From Eustoma russellianum (Eukaryota; Streptophyta; Magnoliopsida; Gentianales; Gentianaceae), in contig AP025041.1 in assembly GCA_036186865.1 (NCBI GenBank), positions 37,197,435 to 37,261,434 of the forward strand: a stretch of DNA of 64,000 nucleotides, written 5' to 3'. Of this stretch, positions 21,422 to 33,700 are shown in pieces. The position numbers and the translations under genes were made by a program. Position 1 is the first letter of the stretch; each line of letters begins with the position of its first letter. The notes beneath the pieces were generated by a model, which was not told the DNA's origin, searched no databases, and worked only from the letters and a program-made list of their open reading frames with translations.

Positions 21422-22970
21422 TGAAGAACTGAACTTTCATGTGCAAACTTGAACACTTAGGATACTGCATCTAGGTTGAACATTCAGCCTTACAAACTTG
21501 CGTTACCTTGTTTAAATAGCCACCTAGTCATAATTGATCTTGTTGTTACCGAAGCTTTTGGTTGATTGTGATCTTGTGTCTTAAATTTCATTTTGTGACC
21601 GAATTCATGCATTGATTTTGTTGTTCAAGTGTTGATCATTGCACTACACAAACCAGATTTACCAAAGAAAGCCTTAATTTCCCTATTACACTCCACGGCC
21701 AAAAAACACCATCAATCCACCCTACAAATCATCAAACCTGGCCATAAACATCCTCATTTTGATCCCTTAACAAAAACATTAAACCAATTTTGCCAAACAA
21801 AGTCAAAATTAAAAGTTCCCAACTCGTTCAAAAAAACCCCTAACCCTAACCCTAATTCTGTCCAACCTTAATTTTCCTCACTTTCAAGGTTATTTTACTG
21901 AAATTAAAGGTACCACACTGCAATTCAAAGTCATTGCATTATTGCCCAAAAACGAAAATTTTTAGTGCAAAAGTGTAAAACTACTGTTTTACCACTGGTC
22001 AAAAAAATTTGGAATTTGCTCACGTTGAAAACAGCAAAAAAAAGAGCAAATAAAAACAAAAGAAAAAGTGAGAAAAGAAGTGGGGAAAACGTGTGACAAA
22101 GTTTGTTATCATTTGTGCAATTTTGACTATTTTGTGTACCTTGCAAAAACCTTGAGAATTCTGGCCTTACCCTACCTATCCCGCACCCTATACTGAACCT
22201 CATATACTGATTACACACTTGAATGTTTGATTATTGCATGTTTTGAGCCATATTGTGATTTTAAGTGCAAAGGATCAAAGTTGACTAAAGATCGCCCACG
22301 GCAACCCCTAGCTCTTCTTTTGTTCAGCCTCTAACATCATTTTGGTTTCATCACTTCTTTGAATCCTAGTTGAGTCGTTCAAGTTAGTGTCAGTCTCAAT
22401 TGAATCTGTTTGGTGTGACTTGGTACAATTTTGGTGCAAATTGTGTGCAAAGCAAGACTGTTTTGATGTTCTCAGTTTTTGCCACTTCTGGAACTGTTTG
22501 GACTTGTTTTTCATACTCTTTTAAGGTGCTTTAAGTGCTGGATAGACCTGGTTTGGTTCAAGAAAGAGTTGAGGAGTATTTAAACTTGTTTGGTGCAAAT
22601 CGAGTACACATTGTGATTTGTTTGTGTGCTCAGTTTCCCCCATATTTTGGTACTGTTTGGGCAAGGTTTTGACATCATTTGGAAGTGATATAAGTAGTAT
22701 ACTAACTTGCTTTGGTATATCAAGCTGATCAAAACAGTTTGGGAAAGTTTGACGCAAAAATGTGCAAAATAGTGCAAAACAGATTGTGTTGAAAAAAGAT
22801 TGGCACACACCTCTCATTTATAGCTCTCTTTGGTTTTTCTTAGTCCCAGATTGGTCAAGGAACAAAGTTGAGTGAGTGAGGAAAAGAGAGAAAGTGAGAT
22901 CACCAACACTTTCAAACTCGAATTGATTTTGCTTACTAACCATTTCTTGCACAAGTTGTTTTGTTTTGCA
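21422..22970 (+). other. Long non-coding leader with imperfect repeats
   Basis: No convincing gene. Telomere-like CCCTAACCCTAACCCTAA is at about 21838. From about 22390 to 22760 two diverged copies of a stretch can be seen (TTTGGTGCAAATTGTGTGCA...CTCAGTTT...ACTGTTTGG and TTTGGTGCAAATCGAGTACA...CTCAGTTT...ACTGTTTGG). It ends in TTTTGTTTTGCAG at 22971, a good splice acceptor, eight bases before the ATG of the unknown ORF. Confidence 0.5.
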
Positions 22971-22978
22971 GGTTCATA

Positions 22979-23896
22979 ATGTGGAGTAACATTCGTCCAA
23001 TCATACAAAGGATGTAAAAACGTTCTGACGAAACGTACCACCTCATGAAAGAATGTGAATCAATTTTACTTGCATTACAAGCCAAAGAAGTTGAGCTTGA
23101 TTTGCATGTAACCAAAGATGATTTACATGAATTAGATATTACTACTTCTACCTTTTGTGATGAGTTAGAATGCATTGCTAATGTTAAACCTGAAGTAGAT
23201 GCCATACAAACTGATTTATCTCATGAATTGCCATGTTTCACTGACTCATTGTATATTGATTTGTATGCCATACATGATAATTTGAGTGATGGCATACGTG
23301 AGCTTTCAAGTGAGTTTGATAGTACACTTAAGCATGATAACTTAGAAAAGAATGAATGGCATGTTTTCAGTAATTCCTTATTTGAATATGACGAACATCA
23401 TTCCACGTTATTTGAAACACCTGAATTACATTCAAAAAGCATTGTATATGACAATCCTATGTTCATTCATGAGTATGAAACTGATTTGTATGAAAAAGAG
23501 GAGTTTATCCCACTTGGTACCAGATCCGATTTAAAGGAATCAAAGCTTCAAAGTATACTTCTCACAACTCCAAACACGCTATTTTTGTCACCACATCATG
23601 ATACATTATATGACATTTATGTGCTGACCTTGTGTGAGGATCAAATGCACGATAACTATGAGCTTTTATTGGTTATACATCCTAAACACACTAGAAAGAA
23701 ACCTCTGTTGAACACCTCTTGTCATGTGCTCCCTATAGGATTTAATGATGTGTATTATGAACTAAAATTTGAAAATCAGATCCTAATCCATCCAAAACAT
23801 GTGAGGAAAAGGACTTACTTATTGTGGATGCATGATCAAATGAGCTATTGTGAGTTGCTAAGTGCATGTTGTCATTGCATTATTCATTCACCCTAA
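22979..23896 (+). pseudogene. Unrecognised ORF, acidic and His-rich, with one early stop
   Basis: From the ATG at 22979 the frame reads 12 codons (MWSNIRPIIQRM), meets TAA at 23015-23017, then is open to the stop at 23894-23896; an internal ATG at 23045 gives 283 codons. I do not recognise the protein. It is rich in Asp, Glu, His and Leu. The N-terminal third is helical in appearance (LLALQAKEVELDLHV, DDLHELDITTS). Near the C-terminus a motif is repeated: LVIHPKHTRKK and ILIHPKHVRKR, about 45 residues apart, with YYELKFENQ between. There is no zinc knuckle, protease, RT or signal peptide. By position it could be a degenerate gag or a protein specific to this element. Low GC and absence of introns fit a retroelement ORF. 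Confidence 0.5.
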
Positions 23897-24339
23897 ACAT
23901 CTTAGGATAAAAGTGTGCATACATGTGTGTCTAGTATCTTTGTTGCATTGTTGAGGATCTTTTCCCTCATGGCATACATGCTAAGATTCGGGACGAATTT
24001 TTTCTAGGAAGTAGGGAATAATGCTGTCCAATGTGTGCAAAATGCAAGACAAAGTTTGTCTTAGTCTTAAGTTGCATTCCATGCATCACTTTTTGTGCAC
24101 ATAGGCGTCTTTCAATATGATAAGAAAACGTATGTCTTGTTTTCGTGTGATTCTTGCTTTCATGTGTTTACTATGTAGGAAAGATGGTCCATGCAATATT
24201 CAGGCCAAATGGATGTCTAGAAGCCGGTTTTAAGGGGATGTTCCCCGAAAAGAGACAAAAGAATGTTACTGTTTTAGACGCCAAAGAGAATGTTTTTGAA
24301 CATGAGACAAGAGAGACATATTCTATGGAATATTTAGGA

Positions 24340-24480
24340 CAACTTTGGTCCAAGGAATGTTTGTCCTAAAAGAGAATGTTTGTATCAAGGAATGTTTGTC
24401 TTAAAAGAAAATGTTTGTCTCAAGGAATGTTTGCACTTAGAAGGAATGTTTGTCTTAATGTTCCCCTAAAGGGAACATTC
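24340..24480. repeat. AATGTTTGTCTT tandem repeats and a hairpin
   Basis: Five diverged units share AAGGAATGTTTGTC. They are followed by a perfect 9-bp stem, AATGTTCCC (24457-24465), loop CTAAA, GGGAACATT (24471-24479). Confidence 0.8.
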
Positions 24481-24595
24481 AACAAACATGACATTTTGAA
24501 GCCAACTTGGACAAAAATGAAACACCATTTTTGAAGTCAAGATCATCTCCAACATCTCAAGATAGGACCGGCCAAGTTTGAACAAGATTTGAACT

Positions 24596-24660
24596 CAATT
24601 TGAATTCAAATTCAAATTCAAATTTGAATTCAAATTCAAACACAATTTGAATTTCAAATT
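24596..24660. repeat. TTCAAA/TTTGAA simple repeat
   Basis: AATTTGAATTCAAATTC units in both orientations form overlapping inverted repeats. Low-complexity sequence. Confidence 0.85.
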
Positions 24661-26469
24661 GAAACCAACTTGGGCCTTAAATTTCAAGATTCAAGACAAC
24701 TCATCATCATCCTAAGCACCTCAAATTCGTCCGTAAAGAATAAACATCTAGAAGATTAAATTTGAATTCCAAAGAAGGAAGTCATCTTATCGGCTAGAAC
24801 TTTGAAGAGGCATATGTCCATCGTCCCAACTCCAAATGAGGTCATTCAGGTGCCTAAAATCAAGCTCTCAGAAAGACCTACAACTTTCATGCCTACAGAA
24901 AAGGCTATTTTGGACTCTAAGTCCTTCATATTGGGCGTGCAAGGTCTTGCTGTCAAATTGAGTTTCCTACTCCAACTTGGACTCTTGTTTCTAGAACTTT
25001 CCAAGACTTATCCCATCTTATTCCATCCTTCAAAAAACGTGCACAATGGATCAAATGATCAGATTTGAAAACAAGAATTGAAGCCAAGATAAAGCTCATT
25101 TGAAATTCAGTTTTGCATTCAAATTTCAAACAGTTTCCGATCAAATTTTGTTAGTTGTTTTGAGATGGAACCTAATCCATCGCAAAGTTAATTAGGACGT
25201 CCATAGGCAGCTTAGAACATATATAAATAAGTCTCAAACAAGTTTGTACAGGGAGTTTACAATTTTGATGATTTCTTCAATAGAATTTCGGTTTTTGTTC
25301 TTTATGAACATGCCTTTGTTTTCCTTGATTTTGCATTAAAAATCAGGCCTATTAACCTTCAAAGATGATCATATTTGAGGGTTTTGCCCAACGTTTAGGA
25401 GTGCTGTTGTTGTACCCCAATGATCATGTACATAAAAACTATGAATATGAGACGGAACGAAAGCAATGATTTCCTAAGCACATGTTACTTAAGTCCACTC
25501 AACTCTTTTTACTTAAATACTATTGAAGCGATACATGAAATATAGGGATATATAAACCATACACATCACTAGGTATGTATGTGCGTGTATATGATATATG
25601 CGTATGGAATGTATAACACATAATACACCTAGGCGTGTATATGTATGTATACATACATATGTTAATTTTAGAATATGATAAAATAAAGAAAAACAATATG
25701 GTGCATGAATTACAAGAAATATCAAGTTGCCCAAGAAGCCTAAATTCGGCCAAGGCATGAATGGGAATTCTAGAATTCTCTAGGAAATTTTATTAGCTAA
25801 AATAATTACTTAAAGTCTACTACACCATTTAAGACAAGAAGTTATTATGCAAAGAATAAATTGAAAATAAAATAGACATGCATTTAAGGAACAAGTTAAG
25901 ACAACTCATTAAAGAAGGAAGTAGTATGGTTGAGGTCATAAAGACCCCAACCCAACCGCCCCCTTAAGTGTCTAGACATGAAGGATTTTAAATCCTACCA
26001 TGGTTACTTTTTCCTTAAACCAAGGTTAAGATAACCATGATTTGATAAAGTAACTTGAGTTAGCACTAAAGTAACCCTAGTTGGAATAAAGTAACCAAGG
26101 TTATACTAACCTAACCTTGATTAAAACTCAAGAAAGCCCTAACCCTCACAAATCTCCCTCCAAAACCGTCCACCCATAGCATGTTTTGATTTAAAACCCT
26201 TCTAGAAACATCTACCCTCTTGTCATCTTGAGACTCCTCTCAAGACACATTCAAGCAAGAGCAACACTTAGCAAAGATTCCCTCCTCCAATCATCACCAA
26301 TATTTCGGCCCTTTATCTTGAAGGATAGAAGTTCAACTTCACTTTCAAGACTCAATAAGACAATTAGGTAAGTCTCGTTCCAAGTTTCCTTAAGAGAATT
26401 CTCATTTTGGTAAAGAATGAAGCTCACATGAACTCTCTTTCTCCATACCCAAAACCGTGGGTTTTATGG

Positions 26470-26479
26470 TATAAATAGG
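26470..26479 (+). promoter_or_regulatory. Candidate TATA box of the 5' LTR
   Basis: TATAAATAGG is a strong plant TATA match. The same site in the 3' LTR reads TGTAAATAGG (about 35252). Transcription start would be expected about 30 bp downstream; not verifiable here. Confidence 0.5.
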
Positions 26480-28084
26480 TGAAAGCCATCAACTTTCTTA
26501 GGTGGTGACATATTGTGGTGCTTGAATCTCCATTTCCAATCTCATTTTGGTAAGATGTTCTAGCCCTCAAACCTATCCTATTTTCTCTATTCAATAAAGA
26601 CTAATCTTTTCATTTCCTTAAAACCGTATGCTTAAGGTGAAGAAATTGAAGGATTTCATCACATCTCACTTCATAACCAAGCAAAGACAAGAGCTTTAGC
26701 TTGAAGAGGCAAGTATACTTTAACCCCTTACAATATATGTGATTATGTGCATACTTGAATGTCTAGAAGCTTAAGACATGATTTTAGTGAAAATATGCCT
26801 AAGTTGTTACCTTTTCTTATGTTTTGAAAGGTTGGATAATAGACCTCTCTTATGTTGCAATATAAAGTATGTTTAAACTTGAAATAAGAGTTAAAAGTGA
26901 TGGATTAGGGACTGCCCTATGTTTGATATTGAATGTGACATGATTGGTATGAAACCTAGCATTTTTAGTGGTTTTAATATGTGAAATTGTTGAACTAGAG
27001 GACTGTTTTGTTTAGAGGGAATGAACAGCCCATATGAACGACTTTTGCATGCTAAAAAGGACTTGAATTAGTATAGGGAAGCCTTATTATGTCTATTGAA
27101 TGACCATTAACTTGGATTATAGGCTAAAGAACAAAATTAGGATGGAAAGGATACTTCTATGCATGTTGGTTGAAAACAGAGTTCTGGACAGATTTTATGC
27201 CAAATTGATGGACTTAGTTAAGGACCTTCTAAACGTTGGATTGAGCTTATTTTTGGTGTGGTCGTAGCCTATTATGTCTATTTTATTGTGGAGTTGGAAT
27301 TTCTGGAAAATCATTTGTGGATTGGTCAGAAATGAATTTTTAGTATCAAGGAGTCAAAACAGTTTCTGGTTGTACCACCTTAGGGAGAAAAATTATTTAA
27401 GTGCCTTAAACATCTTGGATTGACCTGAACTTTTTACAAGAGGTACTTAAGACATAGATTAAGTATCCATGTAAAGAAATTGATTTTATCTATTGATCTT
27501 GGTGGTAAACCATTGAGGTAAAGTTGGTGTAAAATTCTAGAAAACCGAGCAGATTGACCCTTTGTGCTTGTATGACTTGTATTGTGTATATTTTGACCTG
27601 TTTTGGTGAATGGGTATTTGGATATTGTTCATGAAAGAAATAGAAAAGATTTCCAGGTGCTAAATGAGCCCCATAATGAGTTTATGGATGGAGACAAGGT
27701 AGGAAATGGAGTTGAGAGCGCAGCAGAATTCCTGTTGTACCCTTGTTGGGAATTATTTTTATTGAGGTACCTACGCTTGTCGGAATCGCATGAAATTTGT
27801 ACAGAATTCAGTTAAGATCATGTGGTGCATGTCCATATTTCTAGTTTCTGGAAAATAGGCTCAAAAGGTTGATTTTGAGGCCGGGCAATACAGGACATGC
27901 TGCTGGATCGTTTTCCAGCCCATGAAGAAAGTTGTTCATGATGCTATAAGTGCATTTTACCATGTTGCATTCCATGCACTTGCATTGACATGCTCATATG
28001 TTCCATGCTCATGATTTTATTGATGTTTTATATAGAGTTTCTGTTTCGAAAGAATTCTGTCCCTTCTGGCCAGCTTAACCCGCT

Positions 28085-28290
28085 ACAGATCCGGGGTGAA
28101 TTGATCTGAAGAAGTATAAGAACCGATCCAGGCCCGGTATAATAGGTCTGATGAAATATAAGAACCGATCCAGGCCCGGTATAATAGGTCTGAAGATTAT
28201 AAGAACCGAGCCAGGTCCGGTATAATAGACCTGAAGGTGATCATGTTATAAGAACCGAGTCATGCCCGGTATAATAGGCTGACACACTCT
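28085..28290 (+). repeat. Tandem array in the 5' LTR, about 40-bp unit
   Basis: About four copies of TATAAGAACCGATCCAGGCC, CGGTATAATAGGTCTGA. The 3' LTR copy (about 36890-37015) has about one unit fewer, and its first unit is internally shortened. The array ends about 780 bp before the LTR end. Confidence 0.92.
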
Positions 28291-29068
28291 CTTGTTTTAT
28301 GATGAGCATGATTTAAAAGAAAGAAAGAAAGTTCAAGTATTTTTATGAGCATGTCTAAAAGAAAGAAAGAATGTTTTCTGTTGCATTTGCATTGCATTCA
28401 CATTTTCATACACATTATGCATGATACCTTTTCATAGAAGTAAGGCTTGGCTATAGCACGTAGAATCTAACTAAGTGATGACATTTAGATCTTAGCTAAG
28501 TGTTGGTATGACTTTAAGTATGATGCTTCGGAAAGGTATTGGCAGGTATGTTTTAACTTAAGGAATTGGGGTTTGATTCTTGTATGCCGTTTTCTCTTTA
28601 TTGTACGGTGTTATTGTATACTTGCTGGCGACTTTGTCGCTCACCCATTTATTTTTCCCCCTAGAGCCAGGTAATGAAGTCGAGTGGATTGATGATGTGC
28701 CAAGGGTGCCATACCCGTAGGTTATTGAAGTCGCTGTTAAGAGAATGATGATGGAAGCTTTTGATGAATCTTTGGGATATTTGGGACTTAGCTATTTTCG
28801 GATTCTTTTCGGATAACGTTTGTATAATTTCGCGGTGTAGTTGCTATCGGTTCGGTTTGTATAATTTTGCTATGTATACGCGATTTGACGCTTCCGGATT
28901 AAGGTTCAAATTCTACCGTATTTTTATCTATCTGTTAAGATCGTGACTTTGTAATCCATGTTTATCCATGGGTTTTATGAGTTAAGTATCGACGCTTTGT
29001 ACTTTTCCGAAAGGGAAGGTACGGCAGGTGCACCGTACGAGGGGTAGCCGAGTACGGGGCGCTACAGG

Positions 29069-29081
29069 TGGTATCAGAGCC
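29069..29081 (+). promoter_or_regulatory. Primer-binding site, initiator-Met tRNA
   Basis: TGGTATCAGAGCC two bases after the LTR is the classical complement of the 3' end of plant initiator methionine tRNA, used to prime minus-strand cDNA. Confidence 0.95.
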
Positions 29082-29358
29082 GAGGCTCTAGATTCGGGCA
29101 GAACGTAGAAGCTAAGTTATGATCTTAGAAATCTAAGAATTGATTTTAGACTTAAGTCATGATCTTAGAAGAGAGATGGCATTAGCTTAGACAACTTAGA
29201 TTGGAAATAGGGTCCCCTGGATTGATCCGCTAGCCTGATATGTCGCATATTATCTCTTTTTCCTGCTTTAAATTCCTTTTTCCAAGCATGTCTAAATCCA
29301 GTCAGTTATCTCGATCCATATATATACATATATATATATCTTTCTGCTCCGTATACAG

Positions 29359-30648
29359 ATGGTTCGGACTCGTGGTAGACCTCGCAGAGATGCTGCCCAT
29401 GCACCCGAACCAAACCCTCCACAACCTCAAGATCAAGTCCCTCCACCTCCTCCTCAGAATCAAAATCCACCGCCTCCTCCTCCACCGCAGAATGAAAATC
29501 CCCCACCAGCTCAAGGAAACCCTCTTCCGCAAGTGCCACTTCTTATTCCGGATTTCCAAGCATTCTGTCAGACCGTAACTCAGATTGGCCAGGGAATGAT
29601 TCAGCAAGTTGCCCCTCCTCCTCCTTATGAACCGATAAGAGATGCGCAGTATTACTTTGAGAAGCTCAAGCGAACGAATGTGCCGCCTTTTGAAGGCAAG
29701 ACTGACCCCGATATGGCTGAAAAATGGCTAGATGAAGTGGAGAACTGTTTTGAACTGAATGGAGCCCCTGATAATATGAAAACCCAAGCTGTGAGGCCTT
29801 TCCTCCTTGGTGAGGCGAACCAGTGGTGGAAGGCTAAGCTGCAACCTTTGCCCCGACCTATTCCATGGGAGAGATTCATCCAAGAGTTCAACAAGTTTTA
29901 TTTTCCCCCGTCAGTAAAGATGCAAAAGAGGCATGATTTTGAAATGTTGAAGCAAGAACCTGGTATGACTGTGTCTGAATATGTGAGCAAGTTTCTGGCT
30001 TTGGGTAGATTTTCTCCGGCTACGATGAATGATGAGGAATCTAAGATGGTGAAGTTTGAGAGTGGACTGAACCCAAGGATTCGCACTTGGTTGGTAAATG
30101 TTACCTCTGCTGATTTTGAGGCGCTTGTTGATGCATGTTATCGGATCGAGAAGGATATCATTCGTCGCGATGCGACAGTGGGCCAGAAAAGAGGAAGGGA
30201 CACTTCCGGTGATAAAGGAGCAAGGAAAATGACTAGACAGAAATTTCATGGGAGGCAAGGTAGACAGCAGAATCAGAACCAAAGAGGAAATCAAAATCCT
30301 GGACAGCGCCGTGGGCAGAATCAGAATAATCAGGGAAATAATCAAGGAAATCAAGGACAACAGCAGCAGGCCATTCCCATGTGTCCCCATTGTTAGAAGA
30401 ATCATTTGGGCGAGTGCTATGTACAAGCTGGTAAGTGCTTTCGTTGCGGCAAGACTGATCATATAATTAGGGATTGTCCTGATAAGGGAGCTGCTTGTGC
30501 TGGATGTGGAAAGACTGGGCATATTCTGAGAGATTGTCGTGAGCGTGGTGGTCAGCAGCAGAGGAACCAACGTCAGCGCTCGAATGCGCGTGTGCATGTG
30601 ATGACCGATGTGCAGTTGAGGAAGCTGGAGGCGTCGTGGCTGGTATGA
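29359..30648 (+). pseudogene. gag: gag polyprotein (capsid, nucleocapsid) with in-frame TAG
   Basis: It begins MVRTRGRPRRDAA, then a Pro/Gln-rich segment (residues about 20-60), the retrotransposon gag capsid domain (YYFEKLKR, PPFEGKTDPDMAEKWLDEVE, QWWKAKL, FIQEFNKFYFPPSV, SEYVSKFLALGRFSP), a basic Asn/Gln-rich linker and three Cys-rich motifs. The second and third are good zinc knuckles: CFRCGKTDHIIRDC and CAGCGKTGHILRDC. The first (CPHC...NHLGEC) is broken by TAG at 30394-30396. The frame then continues to TGA at 30646-30648. Gag would assemble virus-like particles and bind the RNA. Start chosen as the first ATG in frame, 292 bp after the LTR. Confidence 0.9.
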
Positions 30649-30704
30649 TTTAAAATTATGCAATGCTAAGTTGATAAATATTATATTGCTGCATAGTTAA
30701 AGCT

Positions 30705-33700
30705 TTGCATGATTCAGACGCTATTCTTGTATGTTGTATGCCCGCAAATGCGTTGTTTGATAGTGGCGCCAGCCACTCCTTTATATCTAAGAAATTTGCA
30801 AAGGGATTAGACCATAATCCCATCCGGCTTAAATCACCCTATCGAATCCAAGCCGCTGGTGATCAAGTGCTTACATCTTATTATCTGTATAAGAATTGTG
30901 CGGTCGAGCTCGATGACCATCTGTTCGTGGCTGATCTGATCCCGATTGCTATGAGTGACTTTGACATTATTCTTGGTATGGACTGGTTGTCTAAGAACCA
31001 TGCCCATATTGACTGCAGTCAGAAGAAAGTCACTTTCAGAGCCCCGGAGCAAGAGGAAGTATCATTTCAAGGAGGTCCCAAGTTGAAGAAGTCAAAGAAT
31101 ATTTTTGTGAATACAGCTCGTGCCCGTCGAGCGTTGCGAAAGGGATGTCAAGGCTATCTTGTTTATGCTCTTAGTGCCGAGCAGGCAGCAGTGGACATCT
31201 CGCAAGTTCCAGTAGTTCAAGAGTTTCTTGATGTCTTTCCAGAGGAACTACCAGGAATTCCCCCTGATCGAGAAATTTCCTTTGAGATAAACCTCATCCC
31301 CGGAGCTGAGCCCATTTCTAAAGCTCCTTACCGCATGGCACCCGCTGAGCTGAAGGAACTAAAAGAGCAATTGCATGAGTTATTGGAAAAGAAGTTGATT
31401 CGTCCAAGTGTGTCGCCATGGGATGCCCCAGTTTTATTTGTAAAGAAGAAGGATGGAGGTATGCGGCTGTGTATTGATTATCGGGAACTCAACAAGATCA
31501 CCGTGAAGAATAAGTATCCGTTGCCTTGGATCGACGATCTGTTCGACCAGCTTCGGGTCAGTAATTACCAAGTCTTAGTTCAATATAATAATCATGAATA
31601 ATATCTAAAGTATTCTAATGCAGGGAGCTCGGGTGTTTAGCAAAGTGGACCTAAGATCTGCATATTTTCAATTGAAGATAAGAGCTGAGGATATTCCTAA
31701 GACAACATTCAGGACGAGATATGGACATTATGAATTTCTCGTGATGCCTTTTGGACTGACTAACGCCCCTGCAGCGTTTATGGATCTTATGAATCGGGTG
31801 TTTCGGGACCAGTTGGATAAGTATGTGGTCGTCTTTATTGACGATATCCTGATTTATTCGCCAGATGAGGAAACTCATACAGCCCATCTGAGGACAATAC
31901 TTGGTATTCTAAGAAAGCATCAGCTCTATGCAAAATTCAGTAAATGTGAGTTTTGGTTGCATAGTGTGTCATTTCTGGGCCATATTATTACTGAAAATCG
32001 GATTTCGGTTGATCCCAGAAAGATTGAGGCAATTACTGAGTGGCCGAGGCCGACCAATGTCACTGAAGTAAGGAGTTTTCTCGAACTGGCCGGTTACTAC
32101 CGCAAGTTTGTTGAAGGATTTTCAAGGATAGCCATGCCACTCATTAGATTGACTCAGAAGAAGACAAAATTTGTATGGAATGAGGATTGTGAAAGTAGCT
32201 TTTCTGAGCTGAAGGCAAGGTTGACGTCTGCACTAGTTTTGGCTCAACCCATTTCAGGAGAACAGTTTGTGATCTATAGTGATGCTTCCAAGAATGGATT
32301 GGGTTGTGTTCTTATGCAGAATGGGCGTGTGATTGCGTATGCGTCTCGCCAGCTTAAGCCGTTTAAGCAGAATTATCCAGTACATGACCTTGAACTTGCA
32401 GCGGTTGTATTTGCTCTGAAGATTTGGCGTCATTATCTGTATGGAGAGAAGTGTGAGATCTTCACGGATCATAAAAGTTTGAAATACCTCTTCACTCAAA
32501 GGGAGCTGAATATGCGCCAAAGGCGATGGCTTGAGTTGATCAAGGATTATGACATCTCTATTCAGTATCATCCAGGTAAAGCTAATAGAGTTGCTGATGC
32601 TTTGAGTCGTAAGACGAGTCATCCCAGTCAACCACCTCTACAGCGTGATATGGAAGAGTTTGGTCTGGAAGAAGTGGATTCGATTTCCGATGTACTTGCA
32701 AAGTTAGTGGTGGTTCCTTCTTTGATCGATAGGATTAAGAAGACTCAAGATAAGGATGATGCATTGATGAAAGTTAAGAGCAAGCTGAAGGAGAAGCCAT
32801 CTGACGATTTTGAAGCCCGTAGTGACGGCAGTTTGTGGTTTAGAGGTCGATTGTGTGTGCCTAATGATGATGTGATAGGAAGTGAAGTGCTTCAGGAAGC
32901 CCATAATTCTCGATTGTCTATTCACCCATGAGCAAATAAGATGTATCATGACTTGAAGCAAAAGTTTTTGTGGCCAGGAATGAAGAATCAGATAGCAGAG
33001 TTTGTTGAAAAATGTCTTGTATGTCAGAAAGTCAAAGCAGAACATCAGAGGCCAGCTGGATTATTGCAACCACTTGAGGTGCCTGTGTGGAAGTGGGATC
33101 ACATCGCTATGGATTTTGTGACCGATTTACCTAAGACAAGAAGTGGATATGACACTATTTGGGTTGTTGTGGATCGTCTAACAAAGAGTGCTCATTTCAT
33201 GGCCATGTCGATTAAAGCACCCATGGAAAAGTTGGCTTCTATGTATGTTGATCAGATTGTATGTTTGCATGGAGTTCCTATGAGCATAGTTTGTGACCGA
33301 GACCCCCGCTTCACATCAAGGTTTTGGACGGCATTTCAGAAAGCAATGGGTACGGAAGTTCGCATGAGTTCAGCTTTTCATCTCCAGACTGACGGTCAAT
33401 CAGAGAGAACAATTCAAACATTGGAGGACATGTTGCGTGCTTTTGTGTTGGACTTTGGAGGTAGCGGGGATAAGAGTTTGAAGTTGGTTGAGTTTTCATA
33501 CAATAACAGCTATCACAGATCCATTGGAATGGCTCCTTATGAAGCTCTTTATGGAAGAAAATGTCGATCGCCATTGTATTGGGATGAGATTAGAGATAAG
33601 ATTTTCACAGGACCTGACTTAGTGGAGCAAACCAAGGAAAAGGTTATGATTGTAAGACAACGATTGAAGGCTGCTCAGGATAGAAGCAAGACGTGGGCCG

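Larger units (their letters stand above)
25408..29066 (+). mobile_element. 5' LTR of the gypsy chromovirus (3,659 bp)
   Basis: It runs from TGTTGTACCCC to CGGGGCGCTACA and is followed two bases later by the primer-binding site. It matches the 3' LTR almost base for base, with scattered substitutions. The tandem array at 28085-28290 has one more unit than the 3' copy. The LTR would supply promoter, transcription start and polyadenylation signals. Open frames at 27603-27815 and 28761-28946 recur in the other LTR and are not genes. Confidence 0.95.

Noticed and set aside
21838..21856. Telomere-like CCCTAA units, also near 1051
   Set aside because: Only two to three units each, inside element sequence; too short to indicate a telomere or a fusion point.
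29302..30663. Minus-strand ORFs opposite gag
   Set aside because: Shadows of the Pro/Gln-rich and domain-bearing gag frame on the plus strand.
30643..30696. Possible third intron between gag and protease (GT...AG, 54 bp)
   Set aside because: Its removal does not bring the gag and protease frames into register, and no other acceptor nearby does.
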